Shown piece by piece: positions 49,905-59,837 of a stretch of DNA of 64,000 nucleotides. How positions within the stretch are numbered: the stretch's first letter is position 1; every line of letters starts with the position of its first letter. The notes under the pieces are model-generated. The model was not told the DNA's origin. It was given only the letters and a program-made list of their open reading frames with translations, and did no database searches. Source of the stretch: Sphingobacteriia bacterium (GTDB lineage: Bacteria > Bacteroidota > Bacteroidia > Chitinophagales > Chitinophagaceae); contig JAFKLS010000016.1 of the NCBI GenBank assembly GCA_017304675.1, positions 620,001-684,000 on the forward strand, read 5' to 3'. Position numbers and translations under genes: made by a program.

Positions 49905-50906
49905 ATGGCTATTTTAAACTTCCAAAAACCAGACAAAATCGTTTTACAGAAAGCAACGGATTTTGAAGGTTTATTTGAGTTTCGTCCTTTAGAACCAGGT
50001 TATGGTTTAACAGTAGGAAATGCTTTGCGCAGAGTATTATTGAGTAGCTTAGAAGGTTATGCCATCACTGGAATTAAAATTGATGGTGTAGACCATGAGT
50101 TTGCCACCATTAAAGGGATTACTGAAGACGTAACCGAAATTATCCTGAACTTAAAACAGGTTCGTTTTAAGAAAACAGTTGAGCATGATGTTAATACTGA
50201 GAAAATTACTTTATCTATTAAAGGGCGTAATGAATTTACTGCTGCAATGATTGGTACTGCTTCTCAGAATTTTGAAGTAATGAACGGCGACCTGGTAATT
50301 TGTACAATGGATAATACTGCCAAATTAGATATTGAATTAACTATTTCTAAGGGCCGTGGTTATATTCCTTCTGAAGATAACAAGGTAAAAGACGCTCCAT
50401 TCGGTTACATTGCTATTGATTCTATTCATACTCCAATAAAGAATGTAAAATATTCTATTGAGAACTATCGTGTAGAACAGAGAACAGACTTCGAAAAATT
50501 AATTTTAGAAGTTTCTACTGATGGAACCATTCATCCTGAAGAAGCAGTTAAACAAGCTTCTCGTATCCTGATTCAGCATTTGATGATCATCACTGATGAA
50601 AACATCACTTTCGATAACAAAGAAGAGAAGAAAGATGATGTGGTTGATGAGCAAATCTTACAATTACGCAAAGTATTGAAAACACCTTTAGAAGATTTAG
50701 ATCTTTCTGTACGTGCATTCAATTGCTTGAAAGCTGCTAAGATCAATAGCTTAAGCGAATTGGTTCAATATGAGCAAGAAGATCTGATGAAATTCAGAAA
50801 CTTCGGTCAGAAATCTTTGAGCGAAATTGAACAAGTATTAACTGAGAGAGGTTTAAGCTTTGGAATGGATTTAGTGAAATTGGGTTTAGATAATTTAGAT
50901 AATTAA
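49905..50906 (+). CDS. rpoA: RNA polymerase alpha subunit
   Basis: The protein has 333 residues. The N-terminal domain has EPGYGLTVGNALRRVLLSSLEGYAI and HPEEAVKQASRILIQHLM; the C-terminal domain has EDLDLSVRAFNCLKAAKINSLSELV and FRNFGQKSLSEIEQVL. It assembles the core polymerase and binds promoter UP elements and activators. It lies in the normal place after rpsD. Confidence 0.97.
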   Translation: MAILNFQKPDKIVLQKATDFEGLFEFRPLEPGYGLTVGNALRRVLLSSLEGYAITGIKIDGVDHEFATIKGITEDVTEIILNLKQVRFKKTVEHDVNTEKITLSIKGRNEFTAAMIGTASQNFEVMNGDLVICTMDNTAKLDIELTISKGRGYIPSEDNKVKDAPFGYIAIDSIHTPIKNVKYSIENYRVEQRTDFEKLILEVSTDGTIHPEEAVKQASRILIQHLMIITDENITFDNKEEKKDDVVDEQILQLRKVLKTPLEDLDLSVRAFNCLKAAKINSLSELVQYEQEDLMKFRNFGQKSLSEIEQVLTERGLSFGMDLVKLGLDNLDN

Positions 50907-50962
50907 GTTTAACGTTTAAAGTTTAAGGCTCAAGATTTAACCTGTTGCCTTAAACTTCAAAC
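50907..50962. repeat. Heptamer array between rpoA and rplQ
   Basis: In steps of seven: GTTTAAC, GTTTAAA, GTTTAAG, GCTCAAG, ATTTAAC, CTGTTGC, CTTAAAC and TTCAAAC. The first three and the last two are reverse complements of each other, so the array is mirrored. Confidence 0.8.
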
Positions 50963-51018
50963 AATTATATAACAGCTTATAATTCCTGACACGGTATAAG
51001 CTTTAAAACAAAACAGTC

Positions 51019-51546
51019 ATGCGTCACGGAGACAAAATCAACAATCTCGGCCGTAAAAAAGCACACAGAGAAGCGTTACTTTCAAACCTGGCAAGCCAGT
51101 TGATCGTTAACAAACGTATCGTTACAACTTTGGCAAAAGCAAAAGCTTTAAGAGCTTATGTAGAACCATTGTTAACTAAAACAAAAAAAGGGGATAGCAA
51201 AGATCAAATCAGCCATCAACACAGAATTGTTTTCAGTCATTTACAAAATAAAGAAGCTGTAAAAGAATTATTCACAGTAGTTGGCCCTAAAATAGCTTCC
51301 CGCCCGGGTGGATATACGCGTATCATTAAGTTAGGCATTCGTGTAGGTGATAATGCCGAGCAAGCTATGATTGAACTGGTAGACTTTAACGAGATTTATG
51401 GTAAAACAGTTGCCAAAGCTGCAGAACCTGCTAAGAAAACCCGTCGTGGTCGTACTACCAAAAAAGCTGCTGAAACAACTGTAGAAACAGCAGAAGTGGT
51501 GGCAGAAGAAACCACACCATCAACTGAAGAAAAATCAGCTGAGTAA
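51019..51546 (+). CDS. rplQ: 50S ribosomal protein L17
   Basis: The protein has 175 residues. The first 120 form the L17 fold ([37 protein letters not shown] [15 protein letters not shown]). The last 45 residues are an Ala/Lys/Glu/Thr-rich tail missing from E. coli L17 (127 residues). Such tails are frequent in Bacteroidota. It is the last gene of the alpha operon and ends at a terminator. Confidence 0.95.
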   Translation: MRHGDKINNLGRKKAHREALLSNLASQLIVNKRIVTTLAKAKALRAYVEPLLTKTKKGDSKDQISHQHRIVFSHLQNKEAVKELFTVVGPKIASRPGGYTRIIKLGIRVGDNAEQAMIELVDFNEIYGKTVAKAAEPAKKTRRGRTTKKAAETTVETAEVVAEETTPSTEEKSAE

Positions 51547-51569
51547 TTATGTTGAAAATAAATTGACAT

Positions 51570-51600
51570 AAAGGCAAGGAATTTTAACCTTGCCTTTTTT
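51570..51600 (+). terminator. Terminator of the infA-rplQ operon
   Basis: AAAGGCAAGG (51570-51579) pairs with CCTTGCCTTT (51588-51597) around an eight-base loop and runs into a T tract. Confidence 0.85.
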
Positions 51601-51634
51601 ATTTTGCACTAAATTTTATAATTACGAACTAAAC

Positions 51635-52732
51635 ATGGCGCAACAACAGCAAGCAATATTGTTACTGGAAGACGGGCATATTTTTTATGGCAAATCTTTT
51701 GGTAAAGTAGGAACCACTACCGGCGAAATTTGCTTTAATACGGGCATGACCGGTTACCAGGAAGTATTTACAGACCCAAGTTACACCGGGCAGGTAATTA
51801 TTATGAACAATGTGCATACCGGCAACTATGGTGTAAAAGCTACCGATATAGAAAGCAGTTCTGTAAAAATTAAAGGATTAATTGGAAGAAATCTTGAAGA
51901 GCAATTCAGTCGTATTCAGGCAAGTGGCTCTTTAACGGATTATTTAATTGCAAACAATATTGTAGCGATTGAAGATATTGATACGAGGGCATTGGTTGCT
52001 CATATAAGAACCAAAGGTGCAATGAACTGCATTATTTCATCTGAAATTTTAGACGAAACAAAATTAAAGGAGGAGCTGGCAAAGTGCCCCAATATGGATG
52101 GCTTGGATTTGGCAAGTGGTGTAAGCACAAAAGAAGAGTATGAATTGGGAGATGTTAATTCAGAACTGAAAGTTGCGGTACTGGATTTTGGGGTAAAGAA
52201 AAATATTTTGAATTGTTTGGTAGAAAGAGGGGCCTATGTAAGGGTGCACCCTGCCACTACACCTTTAAGCAGGTTAAAAGAATTTAATCCGGACGGCTAT
52301 TTTATTTCTAATGGCCCCGGTGATCCTGCAGCGTTGCCTTATGCTATTGAAACCATCAGGGGAATACTGGCAGAGAATAAACCTTTATTCGGTATTTGTT
52401 TGGGCCATCAGCTACTGGCTTTGGCAAATGATATTCCAACTTTTAAAATGCATCATGGGCACAGAGGGCTTAATCACCCGGTAAAAAACATCATTACCGG
52501 CAGATGCGAGATCACCACACAAAATCATGGTTTTGGAGTAGACCCTGAAGCCGTTCGCAAGCACGATCATATAGAAGTAACACATATAAACCTGAATGAT
52601 GAAAGTATTGAGGGTATCAGGGTGAAAAATAAACCTGCCTTTAGTGTGCAGTATCACCCCGAATCAACTCCCGGCCCGCACGATAGCAGGTATTTGTTTG
52701 ATGATTTTATTGCATTGATCAATAAAAATTAA
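51635..52732 (+). CDS. carA: Carbamoyl-phosphate synthase small subunit
   Basis: The protein has 365 residues from the ATG at 51635 (MAQQQQAILLLEDGHIFYG); 15 in-frame codons upstream overlap the terminator. The N-terminal half carries NTGMTGYQEVFTDPSYTGQ; the glutamine amidotransferase domain has the nucleophile cysteine in FGICLGHQLLALA and His/Glu in VQYHPESTPGPHDS. It splits glutamine and passes ammonia to CarB for arginine and pyrimidine synthesis. carB is not in this window, which is unusual for an operon but not for Bacteroidota. Confidence 0.95.
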   Translation: MAQQQQAILLLEDGHIFYGKSFGKVGTTTGEICFNTGMTGYQEVFTDPSYTGQVIIMNNVHTGNYGVKATDIESSSVKIKGLIGRNLEEQFSRIQASGSLTDYLIANNIVAIEDIDTRALVAHIRTKGAMNCIISSEILDETKLKEELAKCPNMDGLDLASGVSTKEEYELGDVNSELKVAVLDFGVKKNILNCLVERGAYVRVHPATTPLSRLKEFNPDGYFISNGPGDPAALPYAIETIRGILAENKPLFGICLGHQLLALANDIPTFKMHHGHRGLNHPVKNIITGRCEITTQNHGFGVDPEAVRKHDHIEVTHINLNDESIEGIRVKNKPAFSVQYHPESTPGPHDSRYLFDDFIALINKN

Positions 52733-52739
52733 AATGACT

Positions 52740-52767
52740 AAAGCCTTTCAAAATTTTGAGAGGCTTT
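52740..52767 (+). terminator. Terminator of carA
   Basis: Fourteen-base arms (52740-52753 and 52754-52767) with one mismatch, rich in A and T, followed by a T tract. Confidence 0.8.
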
Positions 52768-52773
52768 TTTATC

Positions 52774-52827
52774 GTCATGTTGAATCAAATTCAGCATCTC
52801 AATGCAAATGCTGAATCAAACTTCACT
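52774..52827. repeat. REP-like compound repeat between carA and aroQ
   Basis: A perfect ATTCAGCAT/ATGCTGAAT inverted repeat (52789-52797 and 52808-52816) is preceded by TGTTGAAT that pairs with ATTCAGCA with one mismatch, so two overlapping hairpins can form. The CGTCATGTTGAA...TTCAGCATCTC form recalls repeats widespread in Bacteroidota chromosomes. Confidence 0.6.
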
Positions 52828-52887
52828 TGCCCAGAATGATGGACTATACTCACTAACTTCTAAAAATATTTTCATTACTTTGTTTGC

Positions 52888-53307
52888 ATGAAAATAGCCA
52901 TCATCAACGGGCCTAATTTAAATCTCTTGGGAAAAAGAGAGCCCGATGTTTACGGTAATGAATCTTTCGAAGATTACTTTAAAACATTGCAATCATTATT
53001 TCCTGCTATTGAATTTTCTTATTACCAAAGTAATGTGGAAGGAGAATTGATTAATGAATTGCAAAGAGCTGGCTTTTCTGTTGATGGTATTGTGATGAAC
53101 CCGGGCGGCTATACACATACTTCTATTGCAATTGGAGATTGTATTGCAGCAATTAAAGCTCCTGTAATAGAAGTGCATATTTCTAATGTTCATGCAAGAG
53201 AAGATTTCAGGAAAATATCTCATGTTTCAGCTAAAGCAAAAGGCAGTATTGTTGGCTTAGGGCTGAAAGGCTATGAGTTAGCAGTAAAAGCATTAATGAA
53301 TCACTAA
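52888..53307 (+). CDS. aroQ: Type II 3-dehydroquinate dehydratase
   Basis: The 139-residue protein opens MKIAIINGPNLNLLGKREPDVYG, containing the catalytic tyrosine region, and has PGGYTHTSIAIGDCIAA and the end VEVHISNVHARE-type VIEVHISNVHAREDF. It makes dehydroshikimate in the aromatic amino-acid pathway. Size and motifs are those of the dodecameric type II enzyme. Confidence 0.96.
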   Translation: MKIAIINGPNLNLLGKREPDVYGNESFEDYFKTLQSLFPAIEFSYYQSNVEGELINELQRAGFSVDGIVMNPGGYTHTSIAIGDCIAAIKAPVIEVHISNVHAREDFRKISHVSAKAKGSIVGLGLKGYELAVKALMNH

Positions 53308-53383
53308 GAATGAAGAGTGAACAATGTTTTTGATTAAAAATCGTATAATTGTCGATTCATCATTCATAACTCATCACTCATAA
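53306..53383. repeat. Mirrored heptamer arrays between aroQ and the GT39 gene
   Basis: Left units AAGAATG, AAGAGTG and AACAATG (53306-53326); right units ATTCATC, ATTCATA, ACTCATC and ACTCATA (53355-53382), ending one base before the next ATG. The two families are near reverse complements. Confidence 0.8.
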
Positions 53384-54919
53384 ATGCCACAACATCCTTA
53401 CCAGCGAAAATTATTTTATTTCCTGTTTGCTGTTATTGTGTTCAAAATAATTATTGCCTGTTTGGTAGAACTTGGCAACGATGAAGTGTATTATTATACC
53501 TATGCATTCAGGCCGGATTGGAGTTATTTTGACCATCCGCCATTGGTTGGATTATTCATTCGGTTAACCACATTCAACCTTCTGTTTGTAAATGATGTAA
53601 CAATGAGGTTAGGAGCTATTATTGGCAGTGCCATTGCTTCTTATTTCATTTATAAAACGGTAACTGTTATTCGTAATGAGAAAGCAGGATGGTATGCCGC
53701 ATTGTTATACAATTGTTCTTTATACGGTGGTGTAATTTCAGGACTATTTATTTTACCAGATAGTCCGCAAATGCCTTTCTGGACTGCCTCGCTGTATATT
53801 ATGAGCTTATTGTTGTTTACCAATTCAAACAAAAAAAATATATTGTTTTTATTGCTTGGGTTATCTATTGGCTTGGCAACATTAAGCAAAGTGCATGCAT
53901 TATTTTTGTGGCTGGGCTTTGGGTTATTTTTATTGGTCAGGCAAAGAAAATTCTTCGCCGAAATTCCCCTCTATATTTCTGGAATAATAACAGCCGTATG
54001 TTTATTGCCCATTATTATATGGAATGTTAATAATCATTTCATTACATATACATACCATTCGGAAAGAGTAACACACCATACCATTCAGGTTGATACTTTT
54101 ATGCAGGAGGTAATAGGAGAGGCTATTTATCAAAACCCGATAGTATATGTGTTGTTGTTGGTGGCAGTTATTTTTTTTATTCGGAAAAAGCAATTATTTA
54201 GCAATGATCAACAACTGTGGTTGCTTTGTATGAGTATGCCTATGTTACTGGTATTTTGGGGTGTATCATTATTCAATCCAACTTTACCGCACTGGAGCGG
54301 CCCTGCATTTATTCCCTTAATGATGATAGGAGGAATGTATTTATCGGAAAAATCTTCTTTATGGATTCCTGGTATTATCAAATGGGCAGGAGGGTTTATG
54401 GTTGCTGTGCTTATTGCCGGGGCTGTTGCAGCGAATATTGCCCCGTTTAACCTGGGCAGTAAAGCGTATGATCGTTATGGCGAATATTGCCCCACTTTAG
54501 ATATTAGCGGCTGGAAAACGTTTGGGAACGATTTTAAAACATTGGTTGCAAATGACAGTGCAAAACACATTATGCAAAACGGAGCCCCCATTATTGTTGC
54601 AAAATGGTTCCCGGCAGCACATATTGAAATGTATGTGGCAAGGCAAACAAAACAGGAGGTGTTGGGCGTAGGGAAATTGGAAGACCTTCATGAATTTGCA
54701 TGGATGAATAAAAGCAGGAAAGCTTTAAAAACCGGCGAAGATGCATATTGTATTGTGCCATCTAATATTCCGTTTGATGTAGAAAAGGAGTACAAGCAAT
54801 ATTTTCAAACAATCGAAAAACCGGAAATTATTAATCAGGTAAGAGGTGGAAAGATGGTTCGCTATTTTAAAATATACCGGTTGAAGAATTGTATAAAACC
54901 GCCACAGCCTGTACTATAA
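53384..54919 (+). CDS. GT39-type membrane glycosyltransferase
   Basis: The protein has 511 residues and about twelve hydrophobic segments. Conserved loop residues are in LGNDEVYYYTYAFRPDWSYFDHPPLVG, typical of ArnT/PMT_2 proteins. It would move a lipid-linked sugar to an acceptor in the periplasm. It is distinct from the GT39 protein at 36201. The neighbouring TamB-like gene converges, with one base between stop codons. Confidence 0.88.
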   Translation: MPQHPYQRKLFYFLFAVIVFKIIIACLVELGNDEVYYYTYAFRPDWSYFDHPPLVGLFIRLTTFNLLFVNDVTMRLGAIIGSAIASYFIYKTVTVIRNEKAGWYAALLYNCSLYGGVISGLFILPDSPQMPFWTASLYIMSLLLFTNSNKKNILFLLLGLSIGLATLSKVHALFLWLGFGLFLLVRQRKFFAEIPLYISGIITAVCLLPIIIWNVNNHFITYTYHSERVTHHTIQVDTFMQEVIGEAIYQNPIVYVLLLVAVIFFIRKKQLFSNDQQLWLLCMSMPMLLVFWGVSLFNPTLPHWSGPAFIPLMMIGGMYLSEKSSLWIPGIIKWAGGFMVAVLIAGAVAANIAPFNLGSKAYDRYGEYCPTLDISGWKTFGNDFKTLVANDSAKHIMQNGAPIIVAKWFPAAHIEMYVARQTKQEVLGVGKLEDLHEFAWMNKSRKALKTGEDAYCIVPSNIPFDVEKEYKQYFQTIEKPEIINQVRGGKMVRYFKIYRLKNCIKPPQPVL

Positions 54920-54920
54920 A

Positions 54921-57900
54921 CTAATTCTTTTTCTTATTTGAAGAAGAATCGCTGAACTTTTTTATCTGCATCTCATCTTCTTTTCGTGCAAACAATCTTT
55001 CAAAATCACGTTTGTATGATAAACCGATGCCTTGCCTGTTTACCTTTCCGAATGTTTGGTTATTGATTGCATCCGGACTGGTTTTGCTAAATATCAGTGC
55101 CCCCAAACGTTCATTCCTGTTATTGTTCTTAATAATTACAACTTCCACATTTATATCGGGCAGCCACTGAAAAGTACCTGTTTGGGTTGCCGCAAAACCA
55201 AAATCAAGATCTCCCCCTAACGTAACAATAATGTTGTCGTTCAAAAAGCTCTTACCGAATTTAAAATTAACACGGCTCCGGTCTAAAGGGCTACTGGCAA
55301 CCGGCGCCACTCCTGTATTGCCGGAGTAAGCATAATCGGAGCTGCTATAGAAATAAGTACCTATATCAAACTTAAACGATTTGTCTTTGGTGATCCTATA
55401 TAGTATGTTTGAAATGGCATTATTCAGTTGCCCTGTTACAATTGAAGAAATAGAATTTATACCTATTGCAGTAAAATTTACAACACCTGTTGTGGTGCCG
55501 CCTTCACCATAAGGATAAAATGTATTGAATACAATTAAGAAAGTTGTTTGTTTCAACATTTCATTATCGTCTTTCTCTATCTTGTTGATCAATGCATTGA
55601 ATGTTGGATCTGTTTTAAGCGGACTGTTCTGCGGAAAATCGAAATTAAACGCAATACGGGGCTGGCTGAGTTTATCCGTTAATGTAGCAATAATATATAC
55701 GGGGCCTCTGTAAGATTTTGTACTTGCATTGTACGAAGAATTGTCTTTCTGCGAAGAAAGCAAATCGCCGGTTGTTACATTTTCGGCAGTATACTGTGCT
55801 GCAATATGAATATCAGCATCGTAAGGATCTCCATTCCATTCAATATAATTGCCCGCATTTTGTTTTAAAATAAAAGGCTTTCTGATAATGGATTGAAAAT
55901 TGAAATTGTAATTCCCTTTTTCAATATTATATCTTCCTTTTATGCTTAAAGGTTCGCTTGTACCTACCCTTATTTTCAATCTTCCGTCTCCTGTAGCAGC
56001 AATGGCATCGCCGGTTACCTCATCTAAAATAATATTTACGCCTAATTTGTTATTACTGGTAACATCCAGGTCAACCGTTAAATTAAAATTGCTTTTCTGA
56101 TTTTCATTGGTAACTGCTGTACCTATTTGTTTGAATACAATAAAATCGGCATTACCGCTTTCCTTGCTGGTACTATTTACGATATTGATATGCGAGGAGT
56201 CGCTTACTTCTGCTGCAATACGCATCAGTGCATTGGTTTCAGGCCCTTTTAAACTAAGTTCTGCTTTGCCAACAGCTTTGCCATAGAACGATTTGTTGTC
56301 TTTAGCGGTAGTGTTTAACAAAAGAAGTTTCTGAGTAGAAAGATCAAAATCGAAATTCAGGTTTTTGAATTCTTTTTCATACAGCTTGCCTCTTACAAAA
56401 CCTTTGTTATTAGCAGAATCGTAAATAACAAACCGACCAAAATCTATTCCATCATCCTGAAATTGTAAAAAAGCGGAATCTATTCTGTAACTAACCTGTG
56501 TAAACAATACTTTCATAGAGGCATTCTCAAGCTTCAGGTTACCGCCAAGCGTGGGTGCATTAGGGTTACCGCTCATTCTAAAATCGCCGGTTGCATATCC
56601 TTTAATGTTGCTAAAAATATCTCCAATAAATTGTTCTACAATCTCAATTTTTGTATGATGCAGATCCATAGATACATCCAGCGGCTTTTCTTCTCCCGGG
56701 TTTAAATTGTATGAGCCTTTAAAGTCAAAAGTATAATCTTTGTTGGGTGAATTGCCTTTAAAACTCAATAATTTCTGGGTACTTGCATAGGTGCTGTTAA
56801 TATTCACTGTTCCAACCGAATCGTTATCGAACCTGAACTCATCCGCTTTTAAATTAGCTTCTACATTAAACTTGCCATAAAAATTATTTAAATGAATATT
56901 CCCATTTAAAACACCCTCCAATTTAGGTTTCTGCATAAAGAGGTTTGTAATATCGCCTAATACAACGTCTTTTAAATGAACAATGAGGTTATGCGTATTA
57001 CCACCATCCTCTTCTTCTGTTTCAACAGCTATTTCCTGGAAGCCCTGATAGAATTTTACATTTTGTGCAGATGCAAAATTTTTGCGTATCACAATTTCTC
57101 CCTGTTTCTCTAAATTCCAGCTCTTATTATTCAGTACAAAGGAAGAAGGATTGAACCTAACCCTTACCCCATCTGCCAATGTAAATACATCGGCATTCAG
57201 ATTGGCCTCGTTTAAAGTATTATTCGCTTTTGTTTTAATGGAAACGATAGAATGATCGTTTGCTGCTTTTACTGATAAGCTGGTATTAGGGAACGATAAA
57301 CTATCGCTAACTTTTATAGAGTTTATGTTGCTGGTAAAAAAAATACTGTCTTTATCCCCTTTTGCGTTTATATCGGCATCATACAATGCATAGGTATCAA
57401 ATTGCGCATAGGGTATAACGCCGTTTACATCCAACGTATTTTTTTGGGTATTGATGGAGCCGTTGATTGAAATATCATCAAAACCATCGAGCCTTTCATC
57501 TATCAATTTTAAATACGGTGCAATGTAATTAGTGGTAATAGCAACATTAAAATTTTGATTGGGCGGTACGGTACTTGGCCTGCTGAAATAGGCAGGATAG
57601 TACCTGCTTAAAAATAAACCGAAACTTTTAGGGAGATCCAATATGTTGAACTCACCTGTGATGCCTGCAAAAAAATCGGCACTCTCTATTTGCAAATGTT
57701 TTACAGAGTCTTTATAAAAAGAGTTGATGCTTAATGAATCGAAATTAAACTCGCTTACATCCGATTTTACTTCAGCATTCAGCATTTTTGCCGAACCAAT
57801 AAACCGGTCTATATTTTTTCCTGTAAAGTTTACATCTATCAACCCGGTGAGGTGCAGGTTGTTGCCTGTTAAGTGTAACGCAGTGAGGTCGGAAGATTTA

Positions 57901-59660
57901 AGGTCTCCGATAATATTAAATTTAGGCTCATTACCGGCAAAATCTATTTCAACATGGCTAACAAACTCAAGACTGGGGTCGTCAATATCTAATTCGCCGT
58001 TGAAATACTTTTTTTGTAAAGTACTGCTGGCAGTAATGTTTCGGTAATTGTATCCATTATATTCCAAGTTAGAGATCTTACCTTCAATGGTTGTTTTTAC
58101 TTTATCAATATCAAAACCTGTTCCTGATATTTTCCCTTCGAAGCTCACATTTTTTAAACTGTCTATTTCCAGAAACTTACCGAGGTTGAATTGCTTGGTA
58201 GTAATATTTCCGGCATACGTGGGTTCCTGTTTGTGTGGAAACTTCATTTGTATGTTGGTATACAAGCCACCCAGGTTAGAACCGATGGTACCTTCTGTTG
58301 AAAAATTATTGATGGTGCCCGAGAAATTACCTTTAAAAATAATGTTTCCCAATGCTGAAAGATTGGGCGAAGAAATGTTTTTTAACACGGGCAGTAATAC
58401 AACAGCATCATTGTAATTACTTTTTATTACGCCGTTCCTTAATTCAATTTTTGTTGTATTAATATAAGGCAACCCTTTCATGCTTATATCGCCACTGGCA
58501 TAAGATGCGGCGCCTGAACTGGCGAAGAAGTCTTTCACTGTAAAATTGGCTACAGTACCGTTGAAATTACCGTTTAGCGCCACTTCTTTCTTCCAGTCTT
58601 TTAATTCAGGGGCAAAATAGGCAATATCATCGCTGTGCACTTTTGAATTTTTAAAAGATGCTACCATGCTAACATTGGTAATGTATTCGCTGAAGTCGTT
58701 GTTAAAATGTTCAAACTTCATGGCATAATAAGGCCCTAATTTACTTTTATTGGTAACCAGGTCAAGATGTGCAAACTCCATTATCTGCGGAGTAATTTTA
58801 ACGTGTGCTTTCAATTGCTTTACATCTAAGCCGCTTCTTTCCCTGGCAGCAAGGTTCATTGTAGTTCTTAGCGTATCTTTTATAAAAGTGAGGTCATTTA
58901 ACGATAAATTGATTTTATTAAAGAGAATATGAGAGCCGTCAAAGTAAGTATAGGGCAATTTATTATTGCCTATGGTGGTAAATGATCCATTGCGAACGCT
59001 CAACTTTTTTAGATGCACCAGCAGATTGCCTGTATTAAAAAGTAGGGCTGTATCTTTTAGCGAATGGTTCTCCGTTGTTTTGGGCAATAACGAATCCGGG
59101 CGAAGCCCTTTAAAATCTTCCAGGGTAAATGACGGATCGTCTATAATAACTTCATTGATGGCAAGTTTACCGTTATTCAGGTTTATTTCATCTGCATCGG
59201 CAGTAAGGTTGCCAATATAGACTTTCATTCTTTCACCACGCCACAGATCGTTTTCAACAAAAGAAACATTTTTTAAATCCACTTTTTTTATGTTCAGTTC
59301 TAAACCACCACCGGTTTTCTTTTTATTCGATTTTGGGGAAGAGAAGTGGTCTGCAATGAACTGGTAATTCCATGTTGAGTCTTTTCTTTGGAGTTTTATT
59401 ACCGCATTTTCTAAGCCAATAAATTTTAGATCTGCTTTTTCTTTAAATACGAACCAATCTGTGATCCTTATTTTTAAACTACCGGCATAAAGTATTGTAT
59501 CTTTTTGTTTATCTCGTACCAGGGTACCTTCAAGATTAAGTTTATCCAATAAAGATAAACTCACATTTTTTATGCGTACTTCAGTTCCTAATTCCTTAGA
59601 AAGCTTTTCAGTGAAAATGCTTACCAGCTTATTCTGAACATAATTTGTTTGTATAGCCAA
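54921..59660 (-). CDS. tamB: TamB/DUF490-type translocation and assembly module protein
   Basis: The protein has at least 1,579 residues. It is dominated by repeated beta strands of AsmA/TamB type, with the DUF490 C-terminal domain (RDKSFKFDIGTYFYSSSDYAYSG region near the end). It spans the periplasm and helps move lipids or outer-membrane proteins. The first in-frame conventional start is the TTG at 59660 (AIQTNYVQNK), but the frame runs open to a stop upstream and codes a basic stretch and hydrophobic anchor (KRFLKIS...VLLIILAIFLIAFLA) before it. The real start must therefore lie near 59747 at a non-ATG codon (ATA) or a CTG. Domain calls are firm; the start is uncertain. Confidence 0.88.
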   Translation of the reverse strand: MAIQTNYVQNKLVSIFTEKLSKELGTEVRIKNVSLSLLDKLNLEGTLVRDKQKDTILYAGSLKIRITDWFVFKEKADLKFIGLENAVIKLQRKDSTWNYQFIADHFSSPKSNKKKTGGGLELNIKKVDLKNVSFVENDLWRGERMKVYIGNLTADADEINLNNGKLAINEVIIDDPSFTLEDFKGLRPDSLLPKTTENHSLKDTALLFNTGNLLVHLKKLSVRNGSFTTIGNNKLPYTYFDGSHILFNKINLSLNDLTFIKDTLRTTMNLAARERSGLDVKQLKAHVKITPQIMEFAHLDLVTNKSKLGPYYAMKFEHFNNDFSEYITNVSMVASFKNSKVHSDDIAYFAPELKDWKKEVALNGNFNGTVANFTVKDFFASSGAASYASGDISMKGLPYINTTKIELRNGVIKSNYNDAVVLLPVLKNISSPNLSALGNIIFKGNFSGTINNFSTEGTIGSNLGGLYTNIQMKFPHKQEPTYAGNITTKQFNLGKFLEIDSLKNVSFEGKISGTGFDIDKVKTTIEGKISNLEYNGYNYRNITASSTLQKKYFNGELDIDDPSLEFVSHVEIDFAGNEPKFNIIGDLKSSDLTALHLTGNNLHLTGLIDVNFTGKNIDRFIGSAKMLNAEVKSDVSEFNFDSLSINSFYKDSVKHLQIESADFFAGITGEFNILDLPKSFGLFLSRYYPAYFSRPSTVPPNQNFNVAITTNYIAPYLKLIDERLDGFDDISINGSINTQKNTLDVNGVIPYAQFDTYALYDADINAKGDKDSIFFTSNINSIKVSDSLSFPNTSLSVKAANDHSIVSIKTKANNTLNEANLNADVFTLADGVRVRFNPSSFVLNNKSWNLEKQGEIVIRKNFASAQNVKFYQGFQEIAVETEEEDGGNTHNLIVHLKDVVLGDITNLFMQKPKLEGVLNGNIHLNNFYGKFNVEANLKADEFRFDNDSVGTVNINSTYASTQKLLSFKGNSPNKDYTFDFKGSYNLNPGEEKPLDVSMDLHHTKIEIVEQFIGDIFSNIKGYATGDFRMSGNPNAPTLGGNLKLENASMKVLFTQVSYRIDSAFLQFQDDGIDFGRFVIYDSANNKGFVRGKLYEKEFKNLNFDFDLSTQKLLLLNTTAKDNKSFYGKAVGKAELSLKGPETNALMRIAAEVSDSSHINIVNSTSKESGNADFIVFKQIGTAVTNENQKSNFNLTVDLDVTSNNKLGVNIILDEVTGDAIAATGDGRLKIRVGTSEPLSIKGRYNIEKGNYNFNFQSIIRKPFILKQNAGNYIEWNGDPYDADIHIAAQYTAENVTTGDLLSSQKDNSSYNASTKSYRGPVYIIATLTDKLSQPRIAFNFDFPQNSPLKTDPTFNALINKIEKDDNEMLKQTTFLIVFNTFYPYGEGGTTTGVVNFTAIGINSISSIVTGQLNNAISNILYRITKDKSFKFDIGTYFYSSSDYAYSGNTGVAPVASSPLDRSRVNFKFGKSFLNDNIIVTLGGDLDFGFAATQTGTFQWLPDINVEVVIIKNNNRNERLGALIFSKTSPDAINNQTFGKVNRQGIGLSYKRDFERLFARKEDEMQIKKFSDSSSNKKKN

Positions 59661-59837
59661 AAAAGCAATCAGGAAGATTGCCAGTATAATTAATAGAACC
59701 TGCCGCGATATTTTGAGGAATCTTTTCAGGATAACTTCTTTCTTTATTCAGTAAAAATAACGGATAGGAAAATTAATTCAAATACAATACCAAACTATCT
59801 GCAATATTGTAGCATTACGGAAGGTTTTTGTTAAAAA

